From: Orobanche coerulescens
Lineage: Eukaryota; Streptophyta; Magnoliopsida; Lamiales; Orobanchaceae
NCBI GenBank assembly: GCA_033398695.1
Contig: CM065812.1
Coordinates: forward strand, 142,110,858 to 142,174,857
Reading direction: 5' to 3'
DNA: 64,000 nucleotides
Shown here: one piece after another, positions 33,007 through 44,121 of the stretch
Layout of the letters: the number at the start of each line of letters is the position of its first letter
Position numbering within the stretch: the stretch's first letter is position 1
The notes under the pieces: generated by a model
Database searches by the model: none
Told to the model about the DNA's origin: nothing
The model's input: the letters and a program-made list of their open reading frames with translations, nothing else
Made by a program: the position numbers and the translations under genes

Positions 33007-35620
33007 ATGTCTGGAGCACCTACGATGTCTGAAACGGGCACCACCTCTGCCACCAGGACTTCGACTGCCCGGGAAGGATCCTCCGCGGAATTCCATATGG
33101 AGACAGTTGTTGAGGCTATCCGCGCTGGTATTAATCCCACGAAAGTCGAGGAACTATTCAACAAGGATGGCCGAGCAAAAATGCTTGCTGGTGGAGAAGG
33201 ATTTGGCGGTGAGGGCGTACTGGGAGTAACATAGCGCCTTTGGCCAAGCCTATTTAGCCTTTGCGGAAATTATGGAGAGACTGGCCGGTCCGCGTCCCAA
33301 GTTCAACTATCGGGAGTACTCGATCGCCCATCCCTATCAATCCGAGAAGCGATCGCTGTTCCAGGCCGCGCAGCGCTCCCCGTGGTCTCTTGGACAGATC
33401 AGGAGCTCGACGACCAGGAAGGACTTGGCCATCTGTAGGGCGAGGTACCATGTCCCTTCTGATGTGGACCTTTTCGTGCCTCGCAAGAACGAGCGAGTCA
33501 ACCAACCTCCGGAGGGCATGGTCGCCGTGAATGAGGTGATAATGGAGGCCGGGTTGCGGTTCCCACTATCGTTTGCCGTCTCCAATTTGCTGGTCGCCTG
33601 GAATGTGGCGCCGCTTCAGCTAACGCCAAACGCCTGTGTCCAGATTGTCTGCGCCCTCACTTTGTTCGGCGGTCATCGACTATACCGCCTTCCCTCGCTG
33701 TTTGAGATGAATCACCTATTCAAATTGACAGTTCAGAAAGGGTCCGTCGGTGGCTACCACATCCAAGGCCGCTCTGGTCGGGTGATCCTTGGGGTCCCGA
33801 ACAAGGTGTGGGGCGATACGACGAAATGGTTCTGGGTCGGCGGCGCATGGAAAGCATCCGCGAGCGATAATACCACTGGCGAGCTGAACATTACCACCGG
33901 ATTTCGGGAGAGGAATCCGAGTAAGGGTTCTGACTATCCCTTTGTTTAGATATATTCTGAACTGATCTAATTTGGTCTTCCTTTTGCAGGCTTCCATATT
34001 CTAGCGGCTGACGAGCTACCTATTGACTTTTTGGTCATCTGGGTGTGGATACGCAGTCGTCCGGACGACGATATAGACACTCGCCGGATAAAAATAGAGA
34101 GTTGTTGGTTGTCTGCTCGGTTATTTCATTTTCCGTGCCACCTTTTGGTCCCAGGCATGAATTTCCACGATCTCCTTTTGCTTGGCGATCGTCCTGTTTT
34201 GAGAAAGGCACCTAACCATTGTTTGATCGTTTTCATTTTGCAGAGGTCCGTTTCCCTCGCTTTCTGGAGCCTCCGCTAGAGATCGCCATGTCGAACCCTG
34301 GAGTCTTAAGTCGCCTTCGCCAGAAGAAGTCGAGTCGAGTTCCCCCGGTGGCGCTACCTCTTATCCCGGAGGTCAGGCCTCATGTGGAGCCGATCGCTGC
34401 GGAGGAGGAGGTTCGGGAGGAGGGACTCCGGCTTAACCGCAAGCGAAAGAGGTCGGGGGAACCCCCAGTCTCTGCCCCTGCTAGTGAGCCGCCGATCGTC
34501 GCGCCTCCGCTTACCACGGTCCACTTGGTGGATGAGCCTACGCCTTTGTCGGCTTTCCTACAGGCCATGGCGACTGCTGAGGCCGAGATCTCTCGCGGGA
34601 AACCGTTCTTCGGTCGCGACCCCTAGAAGGCCGAGAGGTAAACTTTGGTTGTTTTGCTGAGTTTTGTCACTTGCGTAGGAGATGTGCTAACTCTTCTGTT
34701 CCTGATGCAGGATCCGCTGCACCAACCCGACTTGCTCGCCGCTAGTACTGGATTTTCTCGCGAGCCGATCTCCTCACGAGGCCTGTGACGTCCCGCAATA
34801 CGTCGCCCGGGCTGTCTCCGCTCTGCCGAAGGACTGGGCGACTGATTTGGATGCGATCGCCCGCCAGCAATCCGCGGACATGATGCAGGCGGCCTTTGTT
34901 CTATCCCTCTAGGCTGCGACGATGGCTGCCCAAGCTGTGAAGGACTTCGAAGGGCGCCCTTCTACTTCCCGTCTTCAGGCGGACCTCGAGGCTGCTCGGA
35001 AAAAGAACTTTGAGTTTTCTGATAGGATCGTAGCTATGGAGAACGATTCCTTGGAAGCGGCTAAAGGGGCAAGTCAAGATCTTGTGCTGGCGAGACAGGA
35101 TTCTGAGCGGGCCCGGGCGACGGTCGACCGGATTCGGGATCAGATGACAGAGGCCCGCCGGTCGTACGCGGATGCTCATAAGGAAGCGGATCAGTTGAAG
35201 GTGACTGTCGCCCGGCTGACTAGCAAGCTGGCGTCGTCGAGGGGAGAAATGGCTGCCAAGGAGTCTGAGCTGCAGGGTGCTCATCAGGCGGTTACGGAGC
35301 TGAAAGTAAAGTTGGAGGCGACCGAGGCCGACCATTTTCTCAACGTGGAGTACGTCAGCGAGTTTGCCTACGCGTTCGCTGACTCACTCCGCGCCGCTAA
35401 GAAGGGAGGGCTGGAGGTCGGCCCTCTGGCTGAAAACTTCAAGGCTTACATGCTGGAGCATCCTCTACATCCCGCCTTCTCCGTGCCGATCCTGGACCTC
35501 TCGGATCTCGGCATAGACCTGAGCTGGTACCCGGTTCCCGGAAATCTCGTTCATCCAAATGCCCCGGAGGATGGGGGTTCAGAGCCGGCAACTGGCGATG
35601 GAACGGGCGCCGATCCTTAA
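33007..35620 (+). pseudogene. D: antisense extra gene, 'putative gypsy-type transposase' family, with introns
   Basis: Four exons can be read. Exon 1 (33007-33920) has a frame break between 33234 and 33272 and contains PSDVDLFVPRKNERVNQPP and AGLRFPLSFAVSNLLVAWNVAPLQLTPNA, the hallmark of the plant 'transposase (putative) gypsy type' family (Pfam Transposase_28 as I recall). Intron 1 is 33921-33989, intron 2 probably 34101-34243 (weak donor), intron 3 34638-34710; 1 and 3 restore the frame exactly. Exon 3 has a basic KRKRSGEPP region. Exon 4 ends in a long coiled coil (34922-35340) and an acidic tail. Stops at 34624 and 34910 inactivate it. The true function of this family is unknown. Confidence 0.75.
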
Positions 35621-36184
35621 GCTTTTCTGCTTTTTTACTTGTAATTTTTGTAGCTTTCGTTCTACTTCTGCCTCCGGGCGACCGTGATTGTAGTTTTGTA
35701 TTCCAAGTAATGAAATGAATATTTGCTTCTCTGATTTCTTGCTTGTATGATTGTCTTTCTGAGTCTTTGCATGACTTTATACAAGTGTTTGAGGAAAGAT
35801 TATTGCGTGTACAGCTTCAAGTGAATTGATAAACTCATATGGATAACTTTTACAACAAAGTCGATCGCTGCACATACATCTGAAAAATGCCGATCTCCGT
35901 ACATGTAATTGGGTAGGGACGATCGTGGTTTACATAGCTCCGTCCTTCCCCCTTGTTTTTGTTTACTTAGTGAAAGTAAGAGGATGAAAATAAATCGTTG
36001 AGTGAGCGGTATTCAATTTTGCAGATTCCTTGAGGAAGGCCGACCATCCCGGCCTAGAGGAACCATGCACGATCGCGGAGTTCGATGGAACGACCTCCAT
36101 GACCATGTCTTATGCGCGAGCAACATTCCGTCTGATGGCCAACTTCTCGCGACTCACTTAATTGTGAGGGTCCTCCGTAGGCTG
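35621..36184. other. D: spacer after the antisense gene
   Basis: No protein seen. AATGAA-type polyadenylation-like signals near 35711 could end the antisense transcript. The remainder leads into the tandem repeats. Confidence 0.4.
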
Positions 36185-36960
36185 CGCCCGCCTCGTATTT
36201 AAACGAAAGGCGTGCGGTCTTGGTCTGGAGGAGTCCTTGCACGGGGCATCGGCGGACTAATCGACTCCACGACCGCGGCTTGTTAGCATTTTCTACCTCG
36301 GACCGTCATGTTAGATGGCGATCCTCGATGGTATACGTTGTGACGGGGGGAGGGACACGTCGCATTCTCCGGATCCACCATGTTAGGTCATGGACCTTTG
36401 AGGGCGGGCGAACGTGTCCACATATCTGTTTTGGAGGGGCCTTTGGCTACGCCCGCCTCGTATTTAAATGAAGGGCGAGCGATCGCTGCCCAAAGGGACC
36501 TTGCATGGTCATAGAGAACGGTTCCATCATCCTCCACAACTATGTCGGCACTCTTCTACCTTGGATCATCATGTTAGACGGCGATCCTTAACGGTATACG
36601 TTGTGTAAGGGGAGGCGATCGCTTGCCTAAGTCCTTCATGTTGATAACGAACTTTATAGGGCAAGCGAGTCATCCTCTGATTTGTTTTGGAGGGTCCTTT
36701 GGCTATGCCCGCCTCGTATTTAAACGAAGGGCGAGCGATCGCTGCCCAAAGGAACCTTGCATAGACGGATCGTTGGTTTCATCGACCTTCGCGACCATGG
36801 CGGAACTTTTCTACCTCGGACCGTCATGTTGGTTGGTGATCCTCGACGGTATACGTTGTGCTAGGGGAGGTGATTGCTGCCTAGGTCCATCATGTTAAAT
36901 GACGAACTTTAGAGGGCGAGCGAGGCATCCTCTTTTTCGAAGCATTGCTCAGGCAGTAGC
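36185..36960. repeat. D: tandem repeat, about 260-bp unit, three copies
   Basis: CGCCCGCCTCGTATTTAAA marks unit starts at 36185, 36450 and 36706 (265 and 256 bp apart), with a partial fourth to about 36960. Each unit also has GTATACGTTGTG and GGCGATCC; units two and three carry GCGAGCGATCGCTGCCC. Such tandem arrays downstream of coding are typical of Tat/Ogre-lineage elements and can seed satellite DNA. Confidence 0.8.
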
Positions 36961-37127
36961 CTTTGGTTTGACGTGGTGGGAATTGGGGAAAGACTTCCGA
37001 AGTCCCCACCTCTTGATTGAGGCATATAGATCCGGTCGCCGAGGTTGATTGAGGGGTCGAATCGTATGAGCTTTCCGGCCTGTTCGCGTTCGACTCTAGC
37101 GACTGTATCAGGAGATCGATGGGGCTC

Positions 37128-38627
37128 TGGCTAAGCCAATAAACTGCCCAGCTTGCCCTCCTCGAACAATATCCAGAGTTGTCTGAGGAGGTCGCGGCAT
37201 TGATTGGTGCTGTGACCGGGACTCTTGTGGTAAGCACAATATTGGTTTTGGTCCAGATGACTATTGTCCCTTATCTCCTTTGGCTTGCTTAGCGGTCCGC
37301 GCCCCTTGATGGCGTAAAAAATGTGGGCCGGAGTTCGGTTGAACTTGTGGAGGAGATGGGCATCCACATCCTCGAAGGCCTTGAAATCACCAGGTGGCTT
37401 GGCGACCGCCTTGTTGGTTTTGACGATCGCCGTCTTTCGGACGGGAGGCGGCGTCCCCTCGCTTAGGCGGAAGGTGAGCAGCCTCTGCCTGGCTAGAAAA
37501 TCGGCAGCCTAAGCGCGGAAGATCACGTAGGTCAGGGGGATGTCCTTTGTGAGGTGACTAAACATGGGTGAATGACCATAGAATCCCCCCAGGACCGAGT
37601 AGAGAGTGAGCTCGTCGCTGATGGGATCGCCGGTGAGGACTATTCCATCCACCCGGTCGATGTAATCTGCATCTTATTCGTCTTCCCCCTGCCTAATTTT
37701 CATCATGCAGTGGGGGCCTTCTGGTCTGGCGACCTTGGCGGTGAAGAAAGATGTGAAGTCACTCGCTAGTTTCTCAAAGGAATTGACCGATCGCGGTGGC
37801 AGTGAGATATACCATCTATGGGCCAGATCGCCCAATGTCAACGGGAACATTCGGCATCTCGTCGCGTCTGATGCCCCGCATCCGGTCATATAAATCCGGA
37901 ACTTGCTTAGGTGAGTCTCGGGGTACGATCTCCCTTCATACAAAGGCGTTTGGGGAGGAGCGATCCTTGGTTGCACGGGGGCAAGCTCGATGTGGACCGC
38001 GAGTGGCTCAGTCGGTCCGATGATATTTCTATTAGCGTTTGCCCCAGTTTCCATGAGCGCTTTCATCTCGTCGAGTTTGCGCTGCATAGCGGCCATCGCT
38101 GCGGCCTGGCTGCTCGCTGCTAGGTGCTCGGAGCGGGAGCCGAGGCGATTAAGTACTGATCCCCTGGCTCCGCTGTCGATGATGTCCTTGACGCGTGGCT
38201 CGAATCTTCGGCGGACGGGGGCCAAATGGCTGACCTGTATTTGATTCGGAGTTGGGTATGCCGAACTCCTGGTGGCGGACTCGGATTCCATCGTCTCGTG
38301 GTTGGGGGCAGAATGCTCCAGTCGCCATGATGGATCGCTTCCTAAACGGCTGAAGACGGAACCGTCCCACCTCGCGAGAGCTTTTTCTCGTGAATCGGGG
38401 CTTTCTAATGATCGCTCGACCAGTAACCCCTTAAGCTTCCGTTTGCCCGCGCGGTGGATGGCCGAGGGTGTTATAGTGGGCGCTGCGCATGCTCTCCGTC
38501 ACTCCCTTAGGATGGCCATAGCCTCCTCGATCTGTTCCGCAGTTTGGAACTGGTCGAGCGAAAGGTTGGGGCCGTCCCTCAGGTGCGGGATCGAGAGTCT
38601 CGCGTCGCCGCGGCTACCCTCTGCCAT
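37128..38627 (-). pseudogene. D: Tat-type gag
   Basis: Reads leftward from ATG at 38627. The N-terminus LDQFQTAEQIEEAMAIL is stopped by TGA about 46 codons in, then the frame runs through ATRSSAYPTPNQIQVSHLAP, LYEGRSYPETHLSKFRIYM and LTLGDLAHRWYISLPPRSVNSFEKLASDF (capsid). A TGA near 37674 and another near 37512 follow. The C-terminus has CAYHKSPGHSTNQC, the C-x2-H-x4-H-x4-C-like finger characteristic of Tat gag. It ends at about 37128. The region further left (36961-37127) shows no protease; pol is missing. Confidence 0.8.
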
Positions 38628-38822
38628 AGGCTAGGGCTCGGATTGAGCCGGAATATGACATCCGACGGTTCTGAGAGTGGCTCTCTTCGCTGTGGTGGCA
38701 GACACCATTATTCTGAAGGTTTTTCTTTGAAGAACAGTGAGTGTTTCTTCAAGTATATGCCCCGGAGAACAGTGAGTGTTCTTCGAGACGGTAGGAATGA
38801 AAATGAAGGTTTAGGGGGGCGA

Positions 38823-38842
38823 CCCCCTTCCTCTAGCGCCAA
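38823..38842 (-). other. D: primer-binding site
   Basis: On the minus strand TGGCGCTAGAGGAAGGGG immediately follows the LTR end (GGGTAACAACA, then AT). The position and TGG start fit a primer site. I cannot assign the tRNA with certainty. Confidence 0.75.
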
Positions 38843-38843
38843 T

Positions 38844-39596
38844 TGTTGTTACCCAAAATATTATCCGGAGATGATATGCTGGAATAGACGAGTAACAAAA
38901 TGAATGCGAGAGCACGTCCGTGGGAAAGAAATAACACAAGATTTGCCGGGGTTGTTAGTCCCGGGCTTGGATGCTCTCGCGAGATATTATTAATACGAAT
39001 ACTTGGGAGTACAAATATTAATGTTAGAGTACAATTACAATGAGTGTAAAGACCCTAGTTATCTTAGCTCTTGAGTGCTGAAGATTGCCGGAAGAACCAG
39101 AGATGATGCTTTGTGAGTTCTTGTAACAACGATGGGGTGTTAAGTTCTTTTGCTGAATGTCTGAGCTTCTGAACTTGTGAATCTCTTCAAATCTGAACTG
39201 TAGGGAGTTATCGTTTCTGCCGACCGTCTTTTGGTTAAGAGGTTCTGAGAGAGAAATCCTAGATAGATTCAAGAGAAAGCCGAGACTTTCCAAGTGCTGG
39301 AGGCTCTCTATTTATAGGACTGGGAGTCGTTGGCGATCGCCTCTGCTGTATTATAATAAATGGGCGATCGTCTTTAGCACATGGGTTGGTCTCCTTAAAG
39401 TCCGCAGCAACTGCTGGCAGCCGGATGTGCGAACCAGTGAGAAGCCAACACGCGTCTATGTCACTGTTTTGGGAGGCCCCACCTAGGACCTTTCGGCGGG
39501 TCTGTCGGTAGGTGAGGCCGTCCTTGTCACTGACAGCTGTTGATGGGCTGGAGTCAACGATCCATGTCCTGTGGCGCAATTCGCGGATCTGCACAT
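38844..39596 (-). repeat. D: 5' LTR, truncated
   Basis: Matches 18020-18699 and continues 70 bp into the part found at 32145 onward, then stops at GCACAT (39596), where an Athila tail fragment begins. It includes GCGATCGC (39333) and a variant (39363), 30 bp apart, upstream of the minus-strand TATA box near 39313. The lost segment holds the LTR start and target duplication. Confidence 0.85.
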
Positions 39597-39698
39597 TAGG
39601 TTGAGCACTATGAGTTGCACGATTATTCACGATATTCTTTTGTTGAAATTAATTCTTTTTGCTTGAGGACAAGCAAAAGCCTCAAGTTTTGGGGTATT
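39597..39698 (+). mobile_element. Athila-type 3' tail fragment joined to the C LTR
   Basis: Copies 46634-46731, the end of the internal region of C, including the TTGCTTG-AGGA-CAAGCAA hairpin (39659-39676) and polypurine tract, directly before the LTR at 39699. So this LTR has an element's 3' end on its left and a 5' internal region on its right, as after recombination between two copies. Confidence 0.8.
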
Positions 39699-40253
39699 TG
39701 TTAAGCGTATTTTTATACGCTTATTTATCATTTTTTTTTGTATTATTTTGGCGAGTAAAAATGCATAAATGACCTTTTAATGTCTTATTCTCGCATGTTT
39801 GACAGGAGATTGGAGTCCGGAAGCTAAAACGAGGCAAAACGGGCAAAAACGGCGAATTTTGGCCGTGGGCCGCGGCACAAGGCAAGTGGGCCGCGACACA
39901 CGAAGAGGACCAGCGGGAGAGGCGGTAGAGTATTTTAGCAATCTTCGCCTTCAATAAATTGGGAAAATCATTAATTTCAGATAATCGAGATAAATTCGGA
40001 TAAACTGAGGTGGATTCATAATCCTAGAATTATTCATCATTTGATTTTCCTTCTTTGATCGATCGTTTATACTGTTTAGGCTTTATTAATTCTTTTAGTA
40101 ATTAATTGCAACCCAAAGTTCGATTGTTCAAATAAAACTAGAATACATAAAAATCGGTAGTTAGTAACTTAGTCCTCGTGGGAACGATACTCACTCATCA
40201 CTTTATTACTTGTCAACGATAACGTGCACTTGCATTAACGAAAAATCGCAACA
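39699..40253 (+). repeat. C: 5' LTR with a 0.77-kb internal deletion
   Basis: TGTTAAGCG to GCAACA. It jumps from GACCAGCGGG (as at about 46948) to AGAGGCGGTAGAG (as at about 55074), with a GGG shared at the joint. The lost part includes four palindrome cores and the TATA box. The primer site TGGCGCCGTTGCCGG follows at 40260. Confidence 0.88.
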
Positions 40254-40397
40254 AGTTTTTGGCGCCGTTGCCGGTGATTGAGTTTTACTAATATCGATTT
40301 CAGTATTTCTAGTCTTAGTTTGGACATTTTTTTTATTTACTTATTTTCGTGTATTTTATTTTATTTGTTTGTCCTTTCAGGATATTTCGGGTAGTGC

Positions 40398-42993
40398 ATG
40401 AGAAAATTTGGTAACGAAGGCCTACTACCTTTGGATACCGATCTCGAGCGCACTCTTCGAAGAAACAAGAAGGAGAAACGACAGTTACTAGCGAAAGTCA
40501 ACATGGCCGAAAATATCAGAAAATCACGGAGGTGATAATCCTGTTCAGCAAGTTCAACCGGCATTAGCACTTCGAGATTATGATATGCCGCAGATTAACG
40601 CAAACTTTTCGGGGATTCGGCGTCCCACTATCCAGGCGAACAATTTCGAAATCAAGCCTGCTATTATTCAGATGGTACAAGCGAGCCAGTTCTGTGGATT
40701 GCCGAATGATGACCCCAACGCACACATTGCGTCTTTTCTCGATATTTGTGACACGTTCAAGAACAATGGTGTCACCGACGATGCTATGCGTTTACGGCTT
40801 TTCCCTTTCTCTTTGAGGGACAAAGCGAAATTTTGGTTGAATTCTTTACCGCCGGGCTCGATCACGACATGGGCAGAGTTAGCGCAAGCCTTCCTTGCCA
40901 AATTCTTCCCACCTTCGAAGACGGCGAGATTACGGAACGAAATTACCACTTTTGGTCAATATGATATGGAGTCGCTTCACGAGGCGTAGGAGCAATACAA
41001 AGATTTGTTAAGGAGATGTCCACATCACGGCCTTCCGGACTGGCTCCAAATTCAGACGTTCTACAATGGTTTGAGTGCCTCTACACGCACTCTCATGGAT
41101 GCAGCCGCTGGAGGAGCTTTAATGGGAAAAACGATGGCTAAAGCACACTCGTTGTCGGAATCTATGGCCGCTAATGCTTATCAATGGCCTTCCGAACGAA
41201 TAACACCGAAACGAGTTATGGAAATTTCGAGTAATGACCCGATATCTACATTGTCAGCCCAAGTCGCAGCATTAACACAGCAGCTTCAAGCATTTTCGCA
41301 TTCTCCTTCCCCCGTTACCATTGAGTCGTGTAATTGGTGTAATGGATCCCATCCCAGTGCGGAGTGCCAAGTCGGAAACCCATTCGAGCAGCCCCTAATT
41401 GAACAAGCTCAGTTCGTAGGAAACAGAAACCGGCAAAATAATCCGTACTCCAACACGTATAATCCGGGATGGCGTAATCATCCCAACTTCTCATGGAGAA
41501 ACGGACAGAACTCGAACCAGCCTCCGTTCGCTCAAAACCATCAGCAGCCTCCTCCCGCTCCAAAAGTTTCTCTCGAGGAAGCAATTGCGAAATTGGCAGC
41601 GAACACGAGTCAATTCATGACCCGTACTGAAGCAACATTGCAAAATCATTCCACTTCCATTCGCAACTTGGAAGTCCAACTGGGCCAGATTGCTAATGTG
41701 TTGTGACCCACGGAGGGCATTGCCAAGTAATGCGAGACAAATCCTAGAGAAAATCTAAATGCGATCAGTTTGAGAAGCGGGAAGGAGGTGTGTGACCAGC
41801 CCGAGAGAAGTGAAAAGAGAAGTGAAATTGAGGAGAAGAAAAATTTAGCGACGGAGGAATTACAAGATTGGAGACCCTCAAAAACGTTTCCGGATAATCC
41901 AAAGGCATATGTGCCACCCATCCCGTTTCCACAGAGATTACAACAGAAAAAGGTGGACAAGCAATTCTCTAAGTTCCTCGACGTATTCAAGAAGCTTCAT
42001 ATTAACATTCCATTTGTCGATGCGTTGGAACAAATGCCAAGCTACGTTAAATTCATGAAGGAGATCTTGTCAAAGAAAAGAAAACTCGAGGAGTTTGAGA
42101 CAGTCGCCTCGGAGGAGTGCAGCGCGATTCTTCAGAAAAAGCTTCCGCCAAAATTGAAGGATCCGGGAAGTTTCAACATACCGTGCACCATGGGGAATCT
42201 CTCCTTTAATAAGGCTTTGTGTGATCTCGGTGCTAGTATTAACCTCATGCCTCTGTCTATTTTCAAAAAGATGGGAATTGGAGAAGCAAAGCCGACGACG
42301 GTCTCCTTGCAATTAGCGGATCAATCTATTAAGTATCCGAGGGGAGTGATTGAGGACGTGTTAGTAAAAGTGGATAAATTTATTTTTCCATTGGATTTTA
42401 TTGTTCTTGACATTGAGGAAGATCAAGATATCCCGATTATCTTGGGACGACCATTTTTAGCGACCGGCCGAACTCTTATAGACGTGGAAAAAGGGGAATT
42501 AACTCTGAGGGTTCAAGATGAGCATGTCACGTTCCAAGTGTTCAAATCTTTTCCATGTCCGGGAGGTGTTGATAAAAGCTCACAAATTGAAAGTGTGGAT
42601 GCCGTTCCTAAAGAAATACATCGGAAGAATCGTCGGTCGAAAGACTCATTTTCAGATGGTCCGACTTCTAAGAAAGATGTAGAACGAGTCACATATCTCA
42701 AGCATGTGGACATGCCATCATCGCCATCCGACCAGCCAAAATCGGACAAGTTTGTTGCTGCCATAAAGTCATTTGTGAAAGAGGAAAATAAGCCGGAAAT
42801 CAAACGGACATCTATTCATGAGAAAAATGGGTGTTTCGGAAAGTTGTTCTCGTCAAAACCTTTCCGCAAACAACATTGGATGTCCGAACCGAAAATCGAA
42901 TCGTTAAGGACCGATGGTCAAAATTTTAAAACTCATATTAACGGTTCGATGAACGGGGCGGAGATCAAATGGAGTTTGCGAAAAGCGAACTGA
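40398..42993 (+). pseudogene. C: gag and protease, without polymerase
   Basis: The probable start is ATG 40398 (MRKFGNEG), with a frameshift near 40530. Capsid is read from 40585 (DDPNAHIASFLDICDTFKNNG; LNSLPPGSITTWAELAQAFL), a TAG at 40987-40989 replaces Trp, then 41005-41706 with YNGLSASTRTLMDAAAGGAL and CNWCNGSHPSAEC. TGA at about 41704 precedes the last open part 41770-42993: a charged linker, IPFPQRLQQKKVDKQFSKFL, and protease (DLGASINLMP; IPIILGRPFLATGRTLID). The tail FSSKPFRKQHWMSEPK...WSLRKAN ends at a natural TGA, as in A. Confidence 0.88.
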
Positions 42994-43027
42994 TTTTAAA
43001 TAGGTCCGGCTAAAGACTATAAACTTA

Positions 43028-43051
43028 GCGCTTCTCGGTAGGCAACCCGAG
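43028..43051 (+). promoter_or_regulatory. Conserved post-stop hairpin (copy 3)
   Basis: GCGCTT (43028-43033), then CTCGGT, loop AGGCAA and CCCGAG (43034-43051): five pairs, with a mismatch next to the loop. It starts 34 nt after the gag-protease stop, exactly as in A. The CTC-GAG pairing repairs the one mismatch of copy A. Confidence 0.6.
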
Positions 43052-43209
43052 TTCTTAGTTGTAGATTTTTGCGTTTCTGTATTTTTCCTGCATTCTTGAA
43101 TTTTTATTTTTCATCTTTTTGTGCTTTGATTTGCTTTTACCTCTCGTTCTTGACGTCTTCCTGTTAAAATTCTGTGCAGGAAAAGTCCCAGGGAGAAATT
43201 TATGCCTGA

Positions 43210-43463
43210 GCCGCGGCACAAGTATTGTGAGCCGCGGCACACACAAATCGAAGGGGAGAGCTTAACTTTCTGTACTATGTGCCGCGGCACAACCTTACTG
43301 AGCCGCGGCACACTTGATGGCTGAGCCGCGGCACCTGCTTTCTGAGCCTCGGCACACATCGACATAGCATCCACAACCAGGCATGCTGTACTCTGTGCCG
43401 CGGCTCACTTGAGCTGTGCCGCGGCACACCTTGCGGAATTTGAACAGCCTAGGTAGTTTATAA
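43210..43463 (+). promoter_or_regulatory. C: internal GCCGCGGC array and TATA-like box before ORF2
   Basis: Cores start at 43210, 43231; 43281, 43302, 43325, 43346; 43397, 43418. Groups of two, four and two with steps 21, 21/23/21 and 21 bp and gaps of 50 and 51 bp. TTTATAACT lies at 43457-43465, about 30 bp after the last core. Each group of the array is introduced by a CTGTACT-TGTGCC stretch. Confidence 0.65.
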
Positions 43464-43580
43464 CTCTCATTCGGCCGACTACCCCAGGTACAAATCCCTT
43501 CCTTTCCTTTGCGCGCGCGATCGGCCGACCTTCATCTCCCTTCTTCCTCTTGCAATTTTTCTTGCACTAATCCAAGCAAG

Positions 43581-44113
43581 GTATGTCTAAACTTGTAATC
43601 TCAATTGTACTATGAATCGAAAGGTGAAGTTGTGTTATTTATTTGAGGATTGATTATGTTATTTTTTTCTTTCAAAATTCCTATCAAGCTGAGTTGATGA
43701 CATGATGGCTTTTGATCGATTTTTGATGGTTATTTTTGATTATGAATGAGTTGAATATGTCGGTTGTCATGACGAATGATTCGTGTTGTTGTTTTTGGGG
43801 ATTTTATCGAGCTATTATCTTGTTTGTTCTTCAATTGAACTCATGCCCTTTAAGTGTTTGATGAAATGTCTGAATGAAAAAAAATTGTTTGTTAAGGTAC
43901 TATTTTGAATCTATGTGCAACGTCTTCGTTCTGGAATTACAGCAACCCCAACCCTTACGTCTAGTTTAAACGTTAAAGTTCAAATTCTATTTTTATCTCA
44001 CGGCTGTGCTATCTCATTAAAATCGTGAATTACGGCTGGATACCCTTAGCCGAGTGATGATTATTCTCGTTATTGTTTGAGTAAGTAAACTCCGGTGTTT
44101 AATTTTTTTTCAG
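43581..44113 (+). other. C: predicted intron in the ORF2 leader (533 bp)
   Basis: Donor AAG|GTATGT at 43581 and acceptor TTTTTTTCAG ending 44113, 8 bp before the ORF2 ATG. Homologous to 7463-7967 in A. T-rich throughout, with no ORF. Confidence 0.62.
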
Positions 44114-44121
44114 GACTCGCT

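Larger units (their letters stand above)
18020..39596 (-). mobile_element. D: minus-strand Tat-type Ty3/gypsy element, pol deleted
   Basis: On the minus strand, in order: a 5' LTR (39596 to 38844, its first part missing), a primer site TGGCGCTAGAGGAAGGGG, gag (38627-37128), no polymerase, a tandem repeat block, an antisense gene on the plus strand (33007-35620), a polypurine tract, and a 3' LTR (32481 to 18020) split by element E. Antisense extra ORFs and hypervariable tandem repeats downstream of pol are known for the Tat lineage. The left flank is GATTA; its partner duplication is lost with the 5' LTR start. Confidence 0.8.

Noticed and set aside
18510..38842. GCGATCGC as the cyanobacterial HIP1 repeat, implying bacterial DNA
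   Set aside because: The identical octamer is a coincidence; the surrounding gag, antisense gene with introns, LTR and primer site are those of a plant Tat element.
38272..38903. Plus-strand ORFs of 119-120 residues
   Set aside because: Shadows of the minus-strand Tat gag and its leader.
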